Assembly (NCBI RefSeq): GCF_014698045.1
Contig: NZ_JACJSE010000007.1
Span: 248,001-312,000 of the forward strand
Direction of reading: 5' to 3'
Source of the DNA: Aulosira sp. FACHB-615
Lineage (GTDB): Bacteria; Cyanobacteriota; Cyanobacteriia; Cyanobacteriales; Nostocaceae
Length of the DNA: 64,000 nucleotides
The notes beneath the pieces were generated by a model that made no database searches, was not told where the DNA came from, and saw only the letters and a program-made list of their open reading frames with translations. Numbering within the stretch: the stretch's first letter is position 1; each line of letters starts with the position of its first letter. The position numbers and the translations under genes are program-made. Shown here piece after piece: positions 1-8,168 of the stretch.

Positions 1-394
1 TAACAGACCATCTCACCCGATCAAGGCTACCATGCCGAGATTTGACTTCAATCCCCACTGATGGGTTAGTAGTCAGGGTAAAATCTATCTTGCCATCGCC
101 ACCAAAGCGTTTCTCATAATCAACTTCGGTAATTAAATCAGCCAAACGTTCCTTAACAACTTCCTCGCCTAATTTACCTTTGAGATAGCTGATAAAAACA
201 TCACGCACTGGCGAAACCCGCTTGTATTTTTCAGCCATTTGCCAGCAAAAGTCGCGGAGTATCTTTAATCTCTCCCCAGAAATTATAGTTACTTCGCTGT
301 ATTGACCTTCTGTTTCGCAATGTAGCAGAGAACCAGATGTTAGCCTTTGAATAAAATCAGACTGTAGCGATCGCAGCAGCGTAATCCAGTCCAT
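1..394 (-). CDS. Hypothetical protein, 3' part missing, possible PD-(D/E)XK nuclease-like fold
   Basis: This open frame starts at an ATG at 394 and runs off the left edge, leaving 131 codons. I do not recognise the family by name. The visible part opens with an amphipathic helix, has a helical GKLGEEVVKERL stretch near residues 70-82, then an Asp in GKIDFTL about residue 104 and an IEVKSRHG strand near residues 115-122. An Asp followed some 13 residues later by ExK is the usual signature of the PD-(D/E)XK nuclease fold, so a DNA-processing or restriction-like role is possible but is inference. No neighbour supports a restriction system, and the missing C-terminal part could change the reading. 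The 384-base gap to the next gene suggests separate transcription. Confidence 0.6.
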   Translation of the reverse strand, partial: MDWITLLRSLQSDFIQRLTSGSLLHCETEGQYSEVTIISGERLKILRDFCWQMAEKYKRVSPVRDVFISYLKGKLGEEVVKERLADLITEVDYEKRFGGDGKIDFTLTTNPSVGIEVKSRHGSLDRVRWSV

Positions 395-778
395 TGATAT
401 ATTGCAATCCTATTTGATTTCTAAACATCTTGTCGAGACAGGGAGTCGGGAGACTGAGTATATCTGCGAATCTTGGAATTAGATTATTTTATTCAAATAT
501 CCCATATACGTAAACATTTCCCCTCAAAAACACTCTCTACCTTGTCCCCCTTGTCTACCTCGTCCCCCTCGCCCCTAAATTTCTCCAAAATAATTTACTC
601 TGGTCATAGACTTTGCGAATGGCTAATTGCAATAATTCTTGATAAACTGAATCAGCGATATGGTTTTACTTATTTAAGTAAAACTATATACAAAAAATTA
701 TTGTGATTAACAGTAATACCCGGTAGAAGCCCAGAACCATTGTATACAGATAGTACTTATCAGTAATTAACCTTATTT
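395..778. other. Intergenic region upstream of mrdA
   Basis: This divergent gap must hold the promoters for both flanking genes, but I see no clear -10/-35 pair. It contains a C-rich low-complexity stretch at about 540-580, and at about 407-426 a copy of the CCTATTTGATTTCT motif found elsewhere in the window. An open frame at 473-706 has no family resemblance and low-complexity composition, so I do not call it a gene. Confidence 0.5.
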
Positions 779-2599
779 ATGGCAGTATTACACCCTTCTC
801 CTCTAGGTGGCAAAAAAAATACACGCACAGTCGGGCGCAATTTTCAGTCTATATTTTTGATGATATTTACCCTCACAATGTTAAGCGGTATCGGGGCGCG
901 GTTGGCATATTTGCAAATTGTTGAGGGAAACACACACCGCCAACGCGCCGAGTCTAACCGCATTCGAGTTATTGCCAAACAGCCAGAACGGGGAAATATT
1001 TTTGACCGCAACGGCAAACTTTTAGCCAGTACTCGTTATCCCCGTTCTGTGTATCTTTGGCCAATGGCGCATACAAAACCTTCTTGGCCAGTTGTGGGGC
1101 CGAGGTTAGCCAGCATTTTAGAGATTCCCCAAGCAGACATTGAAAAAAAGCTAGATGAAGCAGGCGCAAATTCATCTTCTTTAATTAGAATTGCCCGTGA
1201 TTTAAACGAAGCCCAAGTCACAGCAATCAAAGAGTATGAAAACGAACTCCCAGAAGTGGAAATTCATACGGAAGCTGTACGTTACTATCCCCACGGCACA
1301 GCCTTAGCCCATGTACTCGGTTATACCAGAGAATTAACAGCAGAACAGTTAAAAGAAAGAAAAAAAGATGGCTATCGTTTAGGCGATGTTATCGGTCAAA
1401 TGGGAGTCGAAAAAGCTTATGAGAAAATGTTGCGGGGTGAATGGGGTGGTCAGCAAGTAGAAGTAGATGGGGCTGGACGACCATTGCGGGTATTAGGAGA
1501 AAAACAAGCCAAAGCCGGGAATGATTTGCATTTAACTTTAGATTTAGACATTCAAAGGGCTGCCGAAAAAGCTTTAGGCGATCGCGACGGTGCTATAGTA
1601 GCCATCAACCCCAAAAATGGCTCAGTTTTAGCCTTAGTTTCCCATCCCACCTTTGACCCCAACATCTTTTCTAAACAAAAACTCACACAAAAAGACTGGG
1701 AATCAGTACAAGGTGAAGACCATCCCCTAGTGAATCGCGCCCTCAGCGTCTTTCCCCCCGCCAGCACCTTTAAAATTGTCACAACCACAGCCGGTTTAGA
1801 ATCAGGCAAATTTTCCCCCAGCACAATTTTACAAACCTACGGTTCCTTGACCATTGGCGGAACCAGATTTGGCGAGTGGAACCATGCAGGTTTCGGGCCT
1901 TTGGGATTTGTCGGCGCGATGCAATGGAGTAGTGATACTTTCTTTTATCAAATAGGTAGAGGTGTTGGCGGCCCGGCTTTAATTGAATGGACTCGCAAAT
2001 ATGGATTTGGTCAAAAAACCGGCTTTGAGTTCGCCTCAGAAGAAGCCAAAGGGTTAGTCCCCGATGAAAACTGGAAACAGAAAACTTGGAAAATACCCTG
2101 GACTGTAGGCGACACAATTAATATGTCTATTGGTCAAGGTGCTTTACAAACCACACCTTTACAAGTAGCGGTGATGTTTGCAGTCCCGGCTAACGGCGGC
2201 TATCGAGTCCAGCCACATTTACTCAAAGATAATGAAGATGCTCAAAGTTGGCGCGAATCTTTAAATATGAAGCCAACAACCGTTAAAATTTTGCGCGATG
2301 GACTGCGTAAAGTTGTTTCTGAAGGTACAGGGAAGGTTTTAAATAAACCGACAATTCCCCCGGTAGCGGGTAAAAGTGGTACAGCCGAAGCTTGGAAACG
2401 TCGTGTTAAACAAAATCATGCTTGGTTTGGTGCGTATGCGCCAGCCGATAATCCAGACCTGCTAATTGTCGCTTTTGCAGAACATTCTGGTGGTGGTGGT
2501 GGTAGCGTCGCCGCGCCGATGATTCTACAAATTATGGAAGACTATTACCAAAGAAAGTATCCAGGTAAATATCAAAAACCAGAGGCAAAACAACAATAG
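779..2599 (+). CDS. mrdA: Penicillin-binding protein 2 (class B transpeptidase)
   Basis: This 606-residue protein is a class B penicillin-binding protein that cross-links peptidoglycan during cell elongation, working in the periplasm with a SEDS glycosyltransferase. A cytoplasmic tail is followed by one membrane helix at about residues 25-45, a dimerisation domain, and the transpeptidase domain. The active-site motifs are visible: S329-T-F-K332 with the acylated Ser, S384-S-D386 (the SxD form typical of PBP2 rather than SxN), and K532-S-G-T535. The length is normal for the family. The ATG at 779 is the natural start, although no strong ribosome binding site precedes it. FtsI is less likely because of the SSD motif. 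It is a single gene with wide gaps on both sides, so no operon is evident. Confidence 0.93.
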   Translation: MAVLHPSPLGGKKNTRTVGRNFQSIFLMIFTLTMLSGIGARLAYLQIVEGNTHRQRAESNRIRVIAKQPERGNIFDRNGKLLASTRYPRSVYLWPMAHTKPSWPVVGPRLASILEIPQADIEKKLDEAGANSSSLIRIARDLNEAQVTAIKEYENELPEVEIHTEAVRYYPHGTALAHVLGYTRELTAEQLKERKKDGYRLGDVIGQMGVEKAYEKMLRGEWGGQQVEVDGAGRPLRVLGEKQAKAGNDLHLTLDLDIQRAAEKALGDRDGAIVAINPKNGSVLALVSHPTFDPNIFSKQKLTQKDWESVQGEDHPLVNRALSVFPPASTFKIVTTTAGLESGKFSPSTILQTYGSLTIGGTRFGEWNHAGFGPLGFVGAMQWSSDTFFYQIGRGVGGPALIEWTRKYGFGQKTGFEFASEEAKGLVPDENWKQKTWKIPWTVGDTINMSIGQGALQTTPLQVAVMFAVPANGGYRVQPHLLKDNEDAQSWRESLNMKPTTVKILRDGLRKVVSEGTGKVLNKPTIPPVAGKSGTAEAWKRRVKQNHAWFGAYAPADNPDLLIVAFAEHSGGGGGSVAAPMILQIMEDYYQRKYPGKYQKPEAKQQ

Positions 2600-3076
2600 T
2601 TTGACCAAATAAAGCAAAAGTAAAAAGTTAAAAGAAAGAAAAAGAAAATGGTTTGAAGCCCATCAATTTATTTATGGGAATTATCTTTTTACTTTTTACT
2701 TTTCACTTTTTACAGAGCATCCTTTTTGGTTCGTCATATCATTCGGTGCGTCTTCATACAGAATTGGTAAGACTAGTAATTTTAGGTTGTTCTAACTTTA
2801 GACAGAGAGAAGAACAGCCTTCTGAGTTGTAGTATTTAAGATGTCTTTGTTGACTCAGTTAGTAGGAAGATATTCTCAATCTTCTGACAGGTGTATTGCT
2901 AATTTAAAAGACTGAATTTATTTTAGTCTTTTATTATTTTTATCATGCCTATATGCCTAAGCTGTAGTGCAGATATTAGGCGTTAATTTGTTTGGAGCAA
3001 CATATCAGTTTCCAAACAGATCATGTCGGCTATTGATGGGAGTCCGAGATAGCAGAAGTTTTGCAACCAGGATTTT
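2600..3076. repeat. Intergenic region with A/T-rich inverted repeat
   Basis: Arms at about 2616-2634 (AAAAGTAAAAAGTTAAAAG) and 2685-2713 (runs of CTTTTTACTTTT) are complementary and could fold into a long hairpin 17 bases after mrdA, acting as a terminator. The same AAAAGTAAAAAGG type of sequence recurs at 32210-32290 and around 48850 and 49204, so it is also a dispersed repeat. The rest of the gap holds the presumed promoter of the radical SAM gene, with no motif I can name. Confidence 0.55.
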
Positions 3077-4666
3077 ATGAAAGCATTATTGCTCTACCCT
3101 CAGTTTCCCCAATCTTTTTGGTCTTACGATCGCTTCATGGAAATCGCCGGACTTAAAGCCGTTTTACCGCCATTAGGAATTATTACCGTTGCAGCACTAT
3201 TACCCCAAGAATGGGAAATTAGATTTTGCGATCGCAATGTCAATCTGGAAACAGAAGCTGATTGGGAGTGGTGCGATCTCGTCATCTTGTCGGCCATGCT
3301 GGTGCAGAAACCAGATTTTCATACCCTGATTCAAAAAGCAGTCCGCTTAGGTAAAAAAGTAGCAGTTGGTGGCCCTTACCCAACATCTATTCCACAAGAT
3401 GCTTTGAACTCTGGAGCGGATTATTTAATTTTGGATGAGGGGGAATTAACTGTTCCGCAATTTTTAGCAGCCCTCAATCAAGGTCAAGAACAAGGAATAT
3501 TTCGCTCCCTGGAAAAACCTGATGTCAGCCAAAGCCCGATGCCCCGTTTTGACTTGTTGCAACGGGATGCTTACTTGATGATGGCTATCCAGTTTTCTCG
3601 CGGTTGCCCCTTTAACTGCGAATTTTGCGATATTATTACACTCTACGGTCGCAAACCACGCACAAAAGAACCTCAGCAAACCATTGCTGAGTTACAAGCT
3701 CTGTATGATTTAGGCTGGCGAGGGTCACTGTTTATTGTTGACGATAACTTTATTGGCAATCAACGGAACGTCAAACGTTTCTTGCGAGAGTTGATTCCGT
3801 GGATGAAACAACACTCCTATCCCTTCACATTTATCACTGAAGCTTCTGTGAATTTAGCTGAAGATGAAGAACTGTTGCAATTGATGAATGAAGCAGGTTT
3901 CTATGCTGTCTTTCTCGGTATAGAAACTCCAGACCAAGAAAGTTTGCAACTAACACAAAAACTGCAAAATACTCGTAGTCCTCTTGTGCAAGCCTGTGAG
4001 AAAATTAATCAAGCAGGTATACTCATCTATGCAGGGTTTATCCTCGGTTTTGATGGAGAACGCCCAGGCGCAGGAGAAAAAATTCAAGCTTTTGTCGAAC
4101 AAACCAATATTCCTCAACCAATGTTGGGTATTCTTCAAGCTTTGCCTAACACTGCTTTATGGAACCGTCTGCAAAAAGAGCAGCGTTTGTTAGAGAGTAA
4201 GGGTATTGGTGCAACTGAAGTGGGAGACCAGAATACCTTAATGAATTTCATCCCCTCACGCTCCATTGATGAAATTGCGAGAGAATATGTAGAAGGCTTA
4301 TGGACTTTATATGAACCCAGAAACTATCTAAGACGCTGTTTTCAGCAATGTCTGAGTCTTGGTTCCCTCCCCCAGCGAAAACAAACTATGCAATTGTCTC
4401 CAGGAAAGGCATTGCGGCTGGTTGTTAAGTTAATCTGGCTTCAAGGTTTACGTCAACCAGAAATTCGTGTGCAGTTCTGGCAACAACTCTGGGCAATTCT
4501 GCGGACAAAACCGCAAGTTCTGAATATGTATTTAGGACTATGCGCTGCGGGAGAACATTTTTGGGAGTATCGGGTTTTAGCTAGACAACGAATTACTCAA
4601 CAATTAGGCTACGACCCACTGATAGTCTCTGCGTTACCTAAGCAAGAACCAGTACTAGTCAAGTAG
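3077..4666 (+). CDS. B12-binding domain radical SAM protein
   Basis: The 529-residue protein has an N-terminal Rossmann-like cobalamin-binding region (about 1-140, with the GGPYPTSIP turn near 95-104) and a radical SAM core whose cluster motif is C177-x3-C181-x2-C184. A C-terminal helical region of about 200 residues matches what is usually seen in the DUF4070 branch. Such enzymes use SAM, a 4Fe-4S cluster and often methylcobalamin for methylation of unactivated carbons or ring chemistry. The hopanoid methylases HpnP and HpnR belong to this broad group and have similar length, but cyanobacteria carry many paralogues, so the substrate cannot be assigned. It stands alone between mrdA and the convergent lectin gene. 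Confidence 0.85.
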   Translation: MKALLLYPQFPQSFWSYDRFMEIAGLKAVLPPLGIITVAALLPQEWEIRFCDRNVNLETEADWEWCDLVILSAMLVQKPDFHTLIQKAVRLGKKVAVGGPYPTSIPQDALNSGADYLILDEGELTVPQFLAALNQGQEQGIFRSLEKPDVSQSPMPRFDLLQRDAYLMMAIQFSRGCPFNCEFCDIITLYGRKPRTKEPQQTIAELQALYDLGWRGSLFIVDDNFIGNQRNVKRFLRELIPWMKQHSYPFTFITEASVNLAEDEELLQLMNEAGFYAVFLGIETPDQESLQLTQKLQNTRSPLVQACEKINQAGILIYAGFILGFDGERPGAGEKIQAFVEQTNIPQPMLGILQALPNTALWNRLQKEQRLLESKGIGATEVGDQNTLMNFIPSRSIDEIAREYVEGLWTLYEPRNYLRRCFQQCLSLGSLPQRKQTMQLSPGKALRLVVKLIWLQGLRQPEIRVQFWQQLWAILRTKPQVLNMYLGLCAAGEHFWEYRVLARQRITQQLGYDPLIVSALPKQEPVLVK

Positions 4667-4726
4667 GATATGCGATCGCCTACCCTACCTGACTGACTAT
4701 ACTAATCTTTATGCGCGATCGCCTTT
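4667..4726. terminator. Convergent intergenic stretch with two HIP1-type palindromes
   Basis: Only 60 bases separate the convergent radical SAM and lectin genes. They contain GCGATCGCC near 4672 and GCGCGATCGCC near 4712, each self-complementary and able to pair with the other, followed by a T run on the + strand. This could end transcription in both directions, but the octamer is so common here that the role is a guess. Confidence 0.35.
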
Positions 4727-5551
4727 TTAGATTTTGGTGGCGCGGAAACCGATGGGGCCTTCACCAGCATAAGTAATGGTTCCGGTTAAGGTTTTGCCAC
4801 CATCATTAGATGTAACATTCACCGCCACTACATTTTGTCCGGCGCGACTACCAATTACCCAAGTTCCACCTGCATTCCAAGGCGCGGAAGAACCTCCCCA
4901 TTGGTTTTCTACGTTGTAGTTATTGCTACCAAACAGGTTGCCTCTAAAACCGATGGGGCCTTCGCCTGTATATGTGTTAGTTCCAGTTAAGCTTTTGCCG
5001 CCATCATTAGATGTAACATTGAGTGCTACTACATTTTGATTATCCCGGCTGCCCAGTACCCAAGTACCACCAGGATTCCAAGGTGCAGAAGAACCTCCCC
5101 ATTGGTTTTCTACAGTGTAGACACTGCCGTTTGCAGCCGCACTCTTAAAGCCGATGGGGCCTTCACCTGCATAAGTTATTGTTCCGTTAAAGGTGTTACC
5201 ACCATCGTTGGATGTGATATCAATTGCCACAACATTTTGATTTCCCCGGCTGCCTAGTACCCAATTTCCACCTGCATTCCAAGGCGCAGAAGAACCTCCC
5301 CACTGATTTTCTACTTTATATGTATCGCTGGTAGTTAAGGTAGCTCTAAAACCAATGGGGCCTTCACCAGCATAAGTGGTGGTTCCATTTAGAGTCTTAC
5401 CATTGTCGTTTGATGTAACTTTGAGCGCGACAACACGTTGATTTGATCTACCTCCAATTACCCATGCGCCACCAGGATTCCAAGGTGCAGAAGCACCACC
5501 CCACTGATTTTGGACGATATAGAGATTGTTAATTGTTGCAGTAACTGTCAT
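4727..5551 (-). CDS. OAA-family (OAAH) mannose-binding lectin with four repeats
   Basis: The 274-residue protein is made almost wholly of four tandem repeats of about 67 residues, each with ENQWGG (QNQWGG in the first), SAPWN, a G-[SG]-R turn, NVVA (RVVA in the first) and a YxGEGPIGF ending. This is the pattern of Oscillatoria agardhii agglutinin, a beta-barrel lectin that binds the branched core of high-mannose glycans. The Trp, Arg and Glu that line the known sugar sites are present in all four repeats. OAA itself has two repeats; Myxococcus MBHA and Burkholderia BOA have four, so this is the double-barrel form. No signal peptide is seen. An in-frame TTG at 5563 overlaps the GGAG ribosome binding site, so the ATG at 5551 is the start. 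The physiological target is unknown. Confidence 0.93.
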   Translation of the reverse strand: MTVTATINNLYIVQNQWGGASAPWNPGGAWVIGGRSNQRVVALKVTSNDNGKTLNGTTTYAGEGPIGFRATLTTSDTYKVENQWGGSSAPWNAGGNWVLGSRGNQNVVAIDITSNDGGNTFNGTITYAGEGPIGFKSAAANGSVYTVENQWGGSSAPWNPGGTWVLGSRDNQNVVALNVTSNDGGKSLTGTNTYTGEGPIGFRGNLFGSNNYNVENQWGGSSAPWNAGGTWVIGSRAGQNVVAVNVTSNDGGKTLTGTITYAGEGPIGFRATKI

Positions 5552-6494
5552 TTTTTTCTCCAATATTTTTGATAATTTAGTTCAGAGTTCTCCTTTAAGA
5601 ACCCCATTTGATTTCTGAAAACATAGATGAATCCCAGCACAATTGAAAGTGAATTATTTCACTCATTTACAACTTTTATGGGTATTGCAAAACTTACTAG
5701 CTCAAAGCTAGTTAAGCCCTTTTTATATATGTGTCTTCAGAAATCAAATAGGATTCCTACAGAGCAATTTCCAAAGCAAGTCTAAAATCTGGCTAGAGAC
5801 TTTTTAGAAGCTGTTTAGTGTACATCAAAGCCTTATTTTAGACTTGCTATATTCTCTCGATATCTTGGCAAACTTGGGGCGGTTTTATTTATCTTTTAGA
5901 TTGATTTATGGAATCAATCATAGATATAGGGAACTATCAAGAAGTTATCAATGTATTTTGACTTTGTGAAAAATCAAATATGATAACTATGTGACAATAC
6001 TATTCAATGAATTTCTGTTTGTCAATACGTTAAACAGCTATCTGCTGCTTTAATTTAATTTACAAATCAGGAAATAAGTCTAACAATCAGACAGTTAAGA
6101 CACTTAAGACTATTAAAGTTAATAAAATCGGACATTTAAGACAGTTAACAAGTCAAGTCAGTATTTCTTATGTAAGTTATAAACAAATATTTATTTATCA
6201 TAAGCCAGTAAATTTAGAGGCAAGGGAGACAAGGGATACAAGGCAAAGACATTGGCAAATTACAGTACTTTTGCAGTAAGTAGGTGAGGTACACTACGAG
6301 TAATAAGTAGTGAGTAATAAGTAAATTTATTACTTATTAGGACTTACGCAAAACACTTCTCAAACTCTTATTTCTCCGTGAACTCCCGAAGTTTGCTCAA
6401 CGCGGGGAACCCGCGCACGCAACTTCTCTCTGCGCCTCTGTGGTTAGTTCTTCCGTAGCCTGTGCGTAAGTCCTGACTCATTACTCATTATTCA
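5552..6494. other. Long intergenic region upstream of the lectin gene
   Basis: The region is A/T-rich and holds no credible gene. It includes an inverted pair of the TTTGATTTCTGAA motif at about 5607-5622 and 5735-5751, a small hairpin (ACTAGCT/AGCTAGT) at 5696-5712, TTAAGAC-type direct repeats near 6090-6150, and GAGTAATAAGTA/TTACTTATTA repeats that flank the inverted-repeat element at 6339-6474. The promoter of the lectin gene should lie in the first few hundred bases. Confidence 0.5.
6339..6474. mobile_element. MITE-like element, AGGACTTACGCA termini (copy A)
   Basis: A 136-base segment is bounded by perfect 12-base inverted repeats, AGGACTTACGCA at 6339-6350 and TGCGTAAGTCCT at 6463-6474. 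It has no coding capacity. Other complete or partial copies of the ends occur at 26366-26452, 29747-29896, 43843, 48892-49108, 20852 and 60940-60988, so it is a dispersed small element of non-autonomous type. No transposase is in the window. Confidence 0.7.
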
Positions 6495-7166
6495 TTACTT
6501 TTTCGGTAGTTGTTTAGATTGTATAGCTGTAGAAAGCTTTGCTAACATTTGCGTGCGAGATGAAACTTCTAGCTTGCGGAACATTCTTTTTAAAGCTTGT
6601 TTAACAGAGTTTTGGGTAATCCACAATTCACGACTTATTTCTGCGTTGCTACAACCTTGCGCTACTAGTATAGCAATTTCCACTTCTCTAGGGGTTAAAT
6701 TTGCGGTTTGGAAAGGTGGATGTGGGGATTTTGTCATTGTTACCCAAGTGGAAATATGCAGACAAATCGCACTTAAATCTGTGAGATTTTGCGAATCGAA
6801 TGCAGGTATGTTTTGTTGACGGGTAAAACCTAATGCACCTACTAATTTACCAGTGCTGACAATTGGCCCGGCCATGACATGATAGTGATCAGGACGGGGA
6901 CAAATCAATTTCCATGTTTTTGGTTCAACTACTAAGGCTTCGTGAACTGGGGCGTGGCGTTCTAGTAAGTAACGTGCGACTGGGTTGTATTGGGGTGATA
7001 AAGCTATTAGTATTGCTTTGTCAATCAGATGAGTTTGATCAAAGAAAAATAGCCCACTGCGTGTAGCGGCAAAATACTGACTGATATCTGTGGATATGTG
7101 CGATCGCAATGTCTGTTCATCTTCAGCTTGAGCAATTGCCCGAAATATATCTTGTAATGCGACCAT
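6495..7166 (-). CDS. GAF domain LuxR-family transcriptional regulator
   Basis: This 223-residue protein joins an N-terminal GAF-like sensory domain (about 5-140) to a C-terminal LuxR/FixJ helix-turn-helix (about 158-212). The DNA-binding part carries LTPREVEIAILVAQG, SNAEISREL and a recognition helix followed by KLEVSSRTQML, the classic pattern. There is no receiver domain, so the signal is probably a small ligand or redox state sensed by the GAF part. The ATG at 7166 is used here; a GTG at 7181 in frame is the alternative, and neither has a strong ribosome binding site. It is divergent from the rhodanese gene, with 94 bases between starts, so the two may share a control region. The target genes are unknown. 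Confidence 0.82.
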   Translation of the reverse strand: MVALQDIFRAIAQAEDEQTLRSHISTDISQYFAATRSGLFFFDQTHLIDKAILIALSPQYNPVARYLLERHAPVHEALVVEPKTWKLICPRPDHYHVMAGPIVSTGKLVGALGFTRQQNIPAFDSQNLTDLSAICLHISTWVTMTKSPHPPFQTANLTPREVEIAILVAQGCSNAEISRELWITQNSVKQALKRMFRKLEVSSRTQMLAKLSTAIQSKQLPKK

Positions 7167-7260
7167 AGGCAAATTGTACACTTTCGAGGTCTAGAAGTAA
7201 TATCGCCCCAAATTTATCTTAGAGCAAAGTACTGAGTGTAGATTTTGGGATAAATTAACT

Positions 7261-8094
7261 ATGACTGCCAATTCTGATTACGCTGATCCATCAGTTATCG
7301 TTGATACCCAATGGTTAGCAGATCATCTCCATGATCCTAATGTTCGCATTGTTGAAGTAGATACAAGTCCAGAGCTTTACAAAAATGCCCATCTACCGGG
7401 TGCTGTATTTTGGAATATTTTTACAGACTTACTCTTACCAGATTTCAAAATTAATTTAGATGCGATCGCTTTTACCAAACTCATGGCACGCTCTGGTATC
7501 ACCAATGATACAACAGTTATTGCTTATGGCAATTATCCCGGCATCGGCGGCTGGATTTTTTGGTTGTTAAAAGTCTTTGGTCACGATAATGTCCGAGTTC
7601 TCAATGGCGGCTATCAAAAATGGCAGTCAGAAAATCGTCCACTCGCAACTGAGTTATCTACATTTCCATCCACTGATTATCAACCCCAAGCGCCTGATCA
7701 TAGTTTGAGAGTCTTACATCCTGAAGTTGAAGCTGCAAGTCATCAACAGGAACCCATTTTGTTAGATGTCCGCACAATTCAAGAATACAACGGTGAGTGG
7801 TTTTTTAATCAGCCACCCAAAGCCAATGAACGCACTGGACATATCCCTAGCGCAGTTCATCTTGAGCATATCCTGACACTGAATGAGGACGGTACTTTTA
7901 AATCATTTGCTGAATTGAAAAATCTTTATACCAGCCAAGGTATTACACCTGATAAAGAAATTTTCCCCTATTGTGCGATCGGTGGACGTTCTGGATATAT
8001 TTGGTTTGTTTTAAAGTATTTACTAGGCTATCCAAATGTTCGCAATTACGACGGCTCTTGGAATGAATGGAGTCGCCTGAATGACTTATCGTAG
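7261..8094 (+). CDS. Two-domain rhodanese sulfurtransferase
   Basis: The 277-residue protein has two rhodanese domains (about 10-125 and 150-275). The first is the inactive structural copy. The second carries the active-site loop YCAIGGRS, where the Cys accepts the sulfane sulfur, close to the C-xx-G-x-R-S pattern of thiosulfate and 3-mercaptopyruvate sulfurtransferases. The usual N-terminal motif ending in ILDVR is seen as ILLDVRTIQEYNGE. Length is standard for the SseA/TST family. The ATG at 7261 opens the protein without a signal peptide, so it is cytoplasmic. It is divergent from the GAF-LuxR gene and convergent with the kinase that follows. Thiosulfate or mercaptopyruvate as donor cannot be told apart. 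Confidence 0.88.
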   Translation: MTANSDYADPSVIVDTQWLADHLHDPNVRIVEVDTSPELYKNAHLPGAVFWNIFTDLLLPDFKINLDAIAFTKLMARSGITNDTTVIAYGNYPGIGGWIFWLLKVFGHDNVRVLNGGYQKWQSENRPLATELSTFPSTDYQPQAPDHSLRVLHPEVEAASHQQEPILLDVRTIQEYNGEWFFNQPPKANERTGHIPSAVHLEHILTLNEDGTFKSFAELKNLYTSQGITPDKEIFPYCAIGGRSGYIWFVLKYLLGYPNVRNYDGSWNEWSRLNDLS

Positions 8095-8168
8095 GGAACA
8101 GGTGATAGGTGACAGGTAACAGTTTTGATGATGTTGGGTTCTGTTCCTCTACCCAACCCTAGTCTCTA

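Noticed and set aside
473..706. 77-codon open frame before mrdA
   Set aside because: Low-complexity Ser/Pro composition from C-rich repeat DNA, no ribosome binding site and no family resemblance.
3077..4666. Hopanoid methylase HpnP as the identity of the radical SAM protein
   Set aside because: Domain order and length fit, but many cyanobacterial paralogues share them and no hopanoid gene is nearby.
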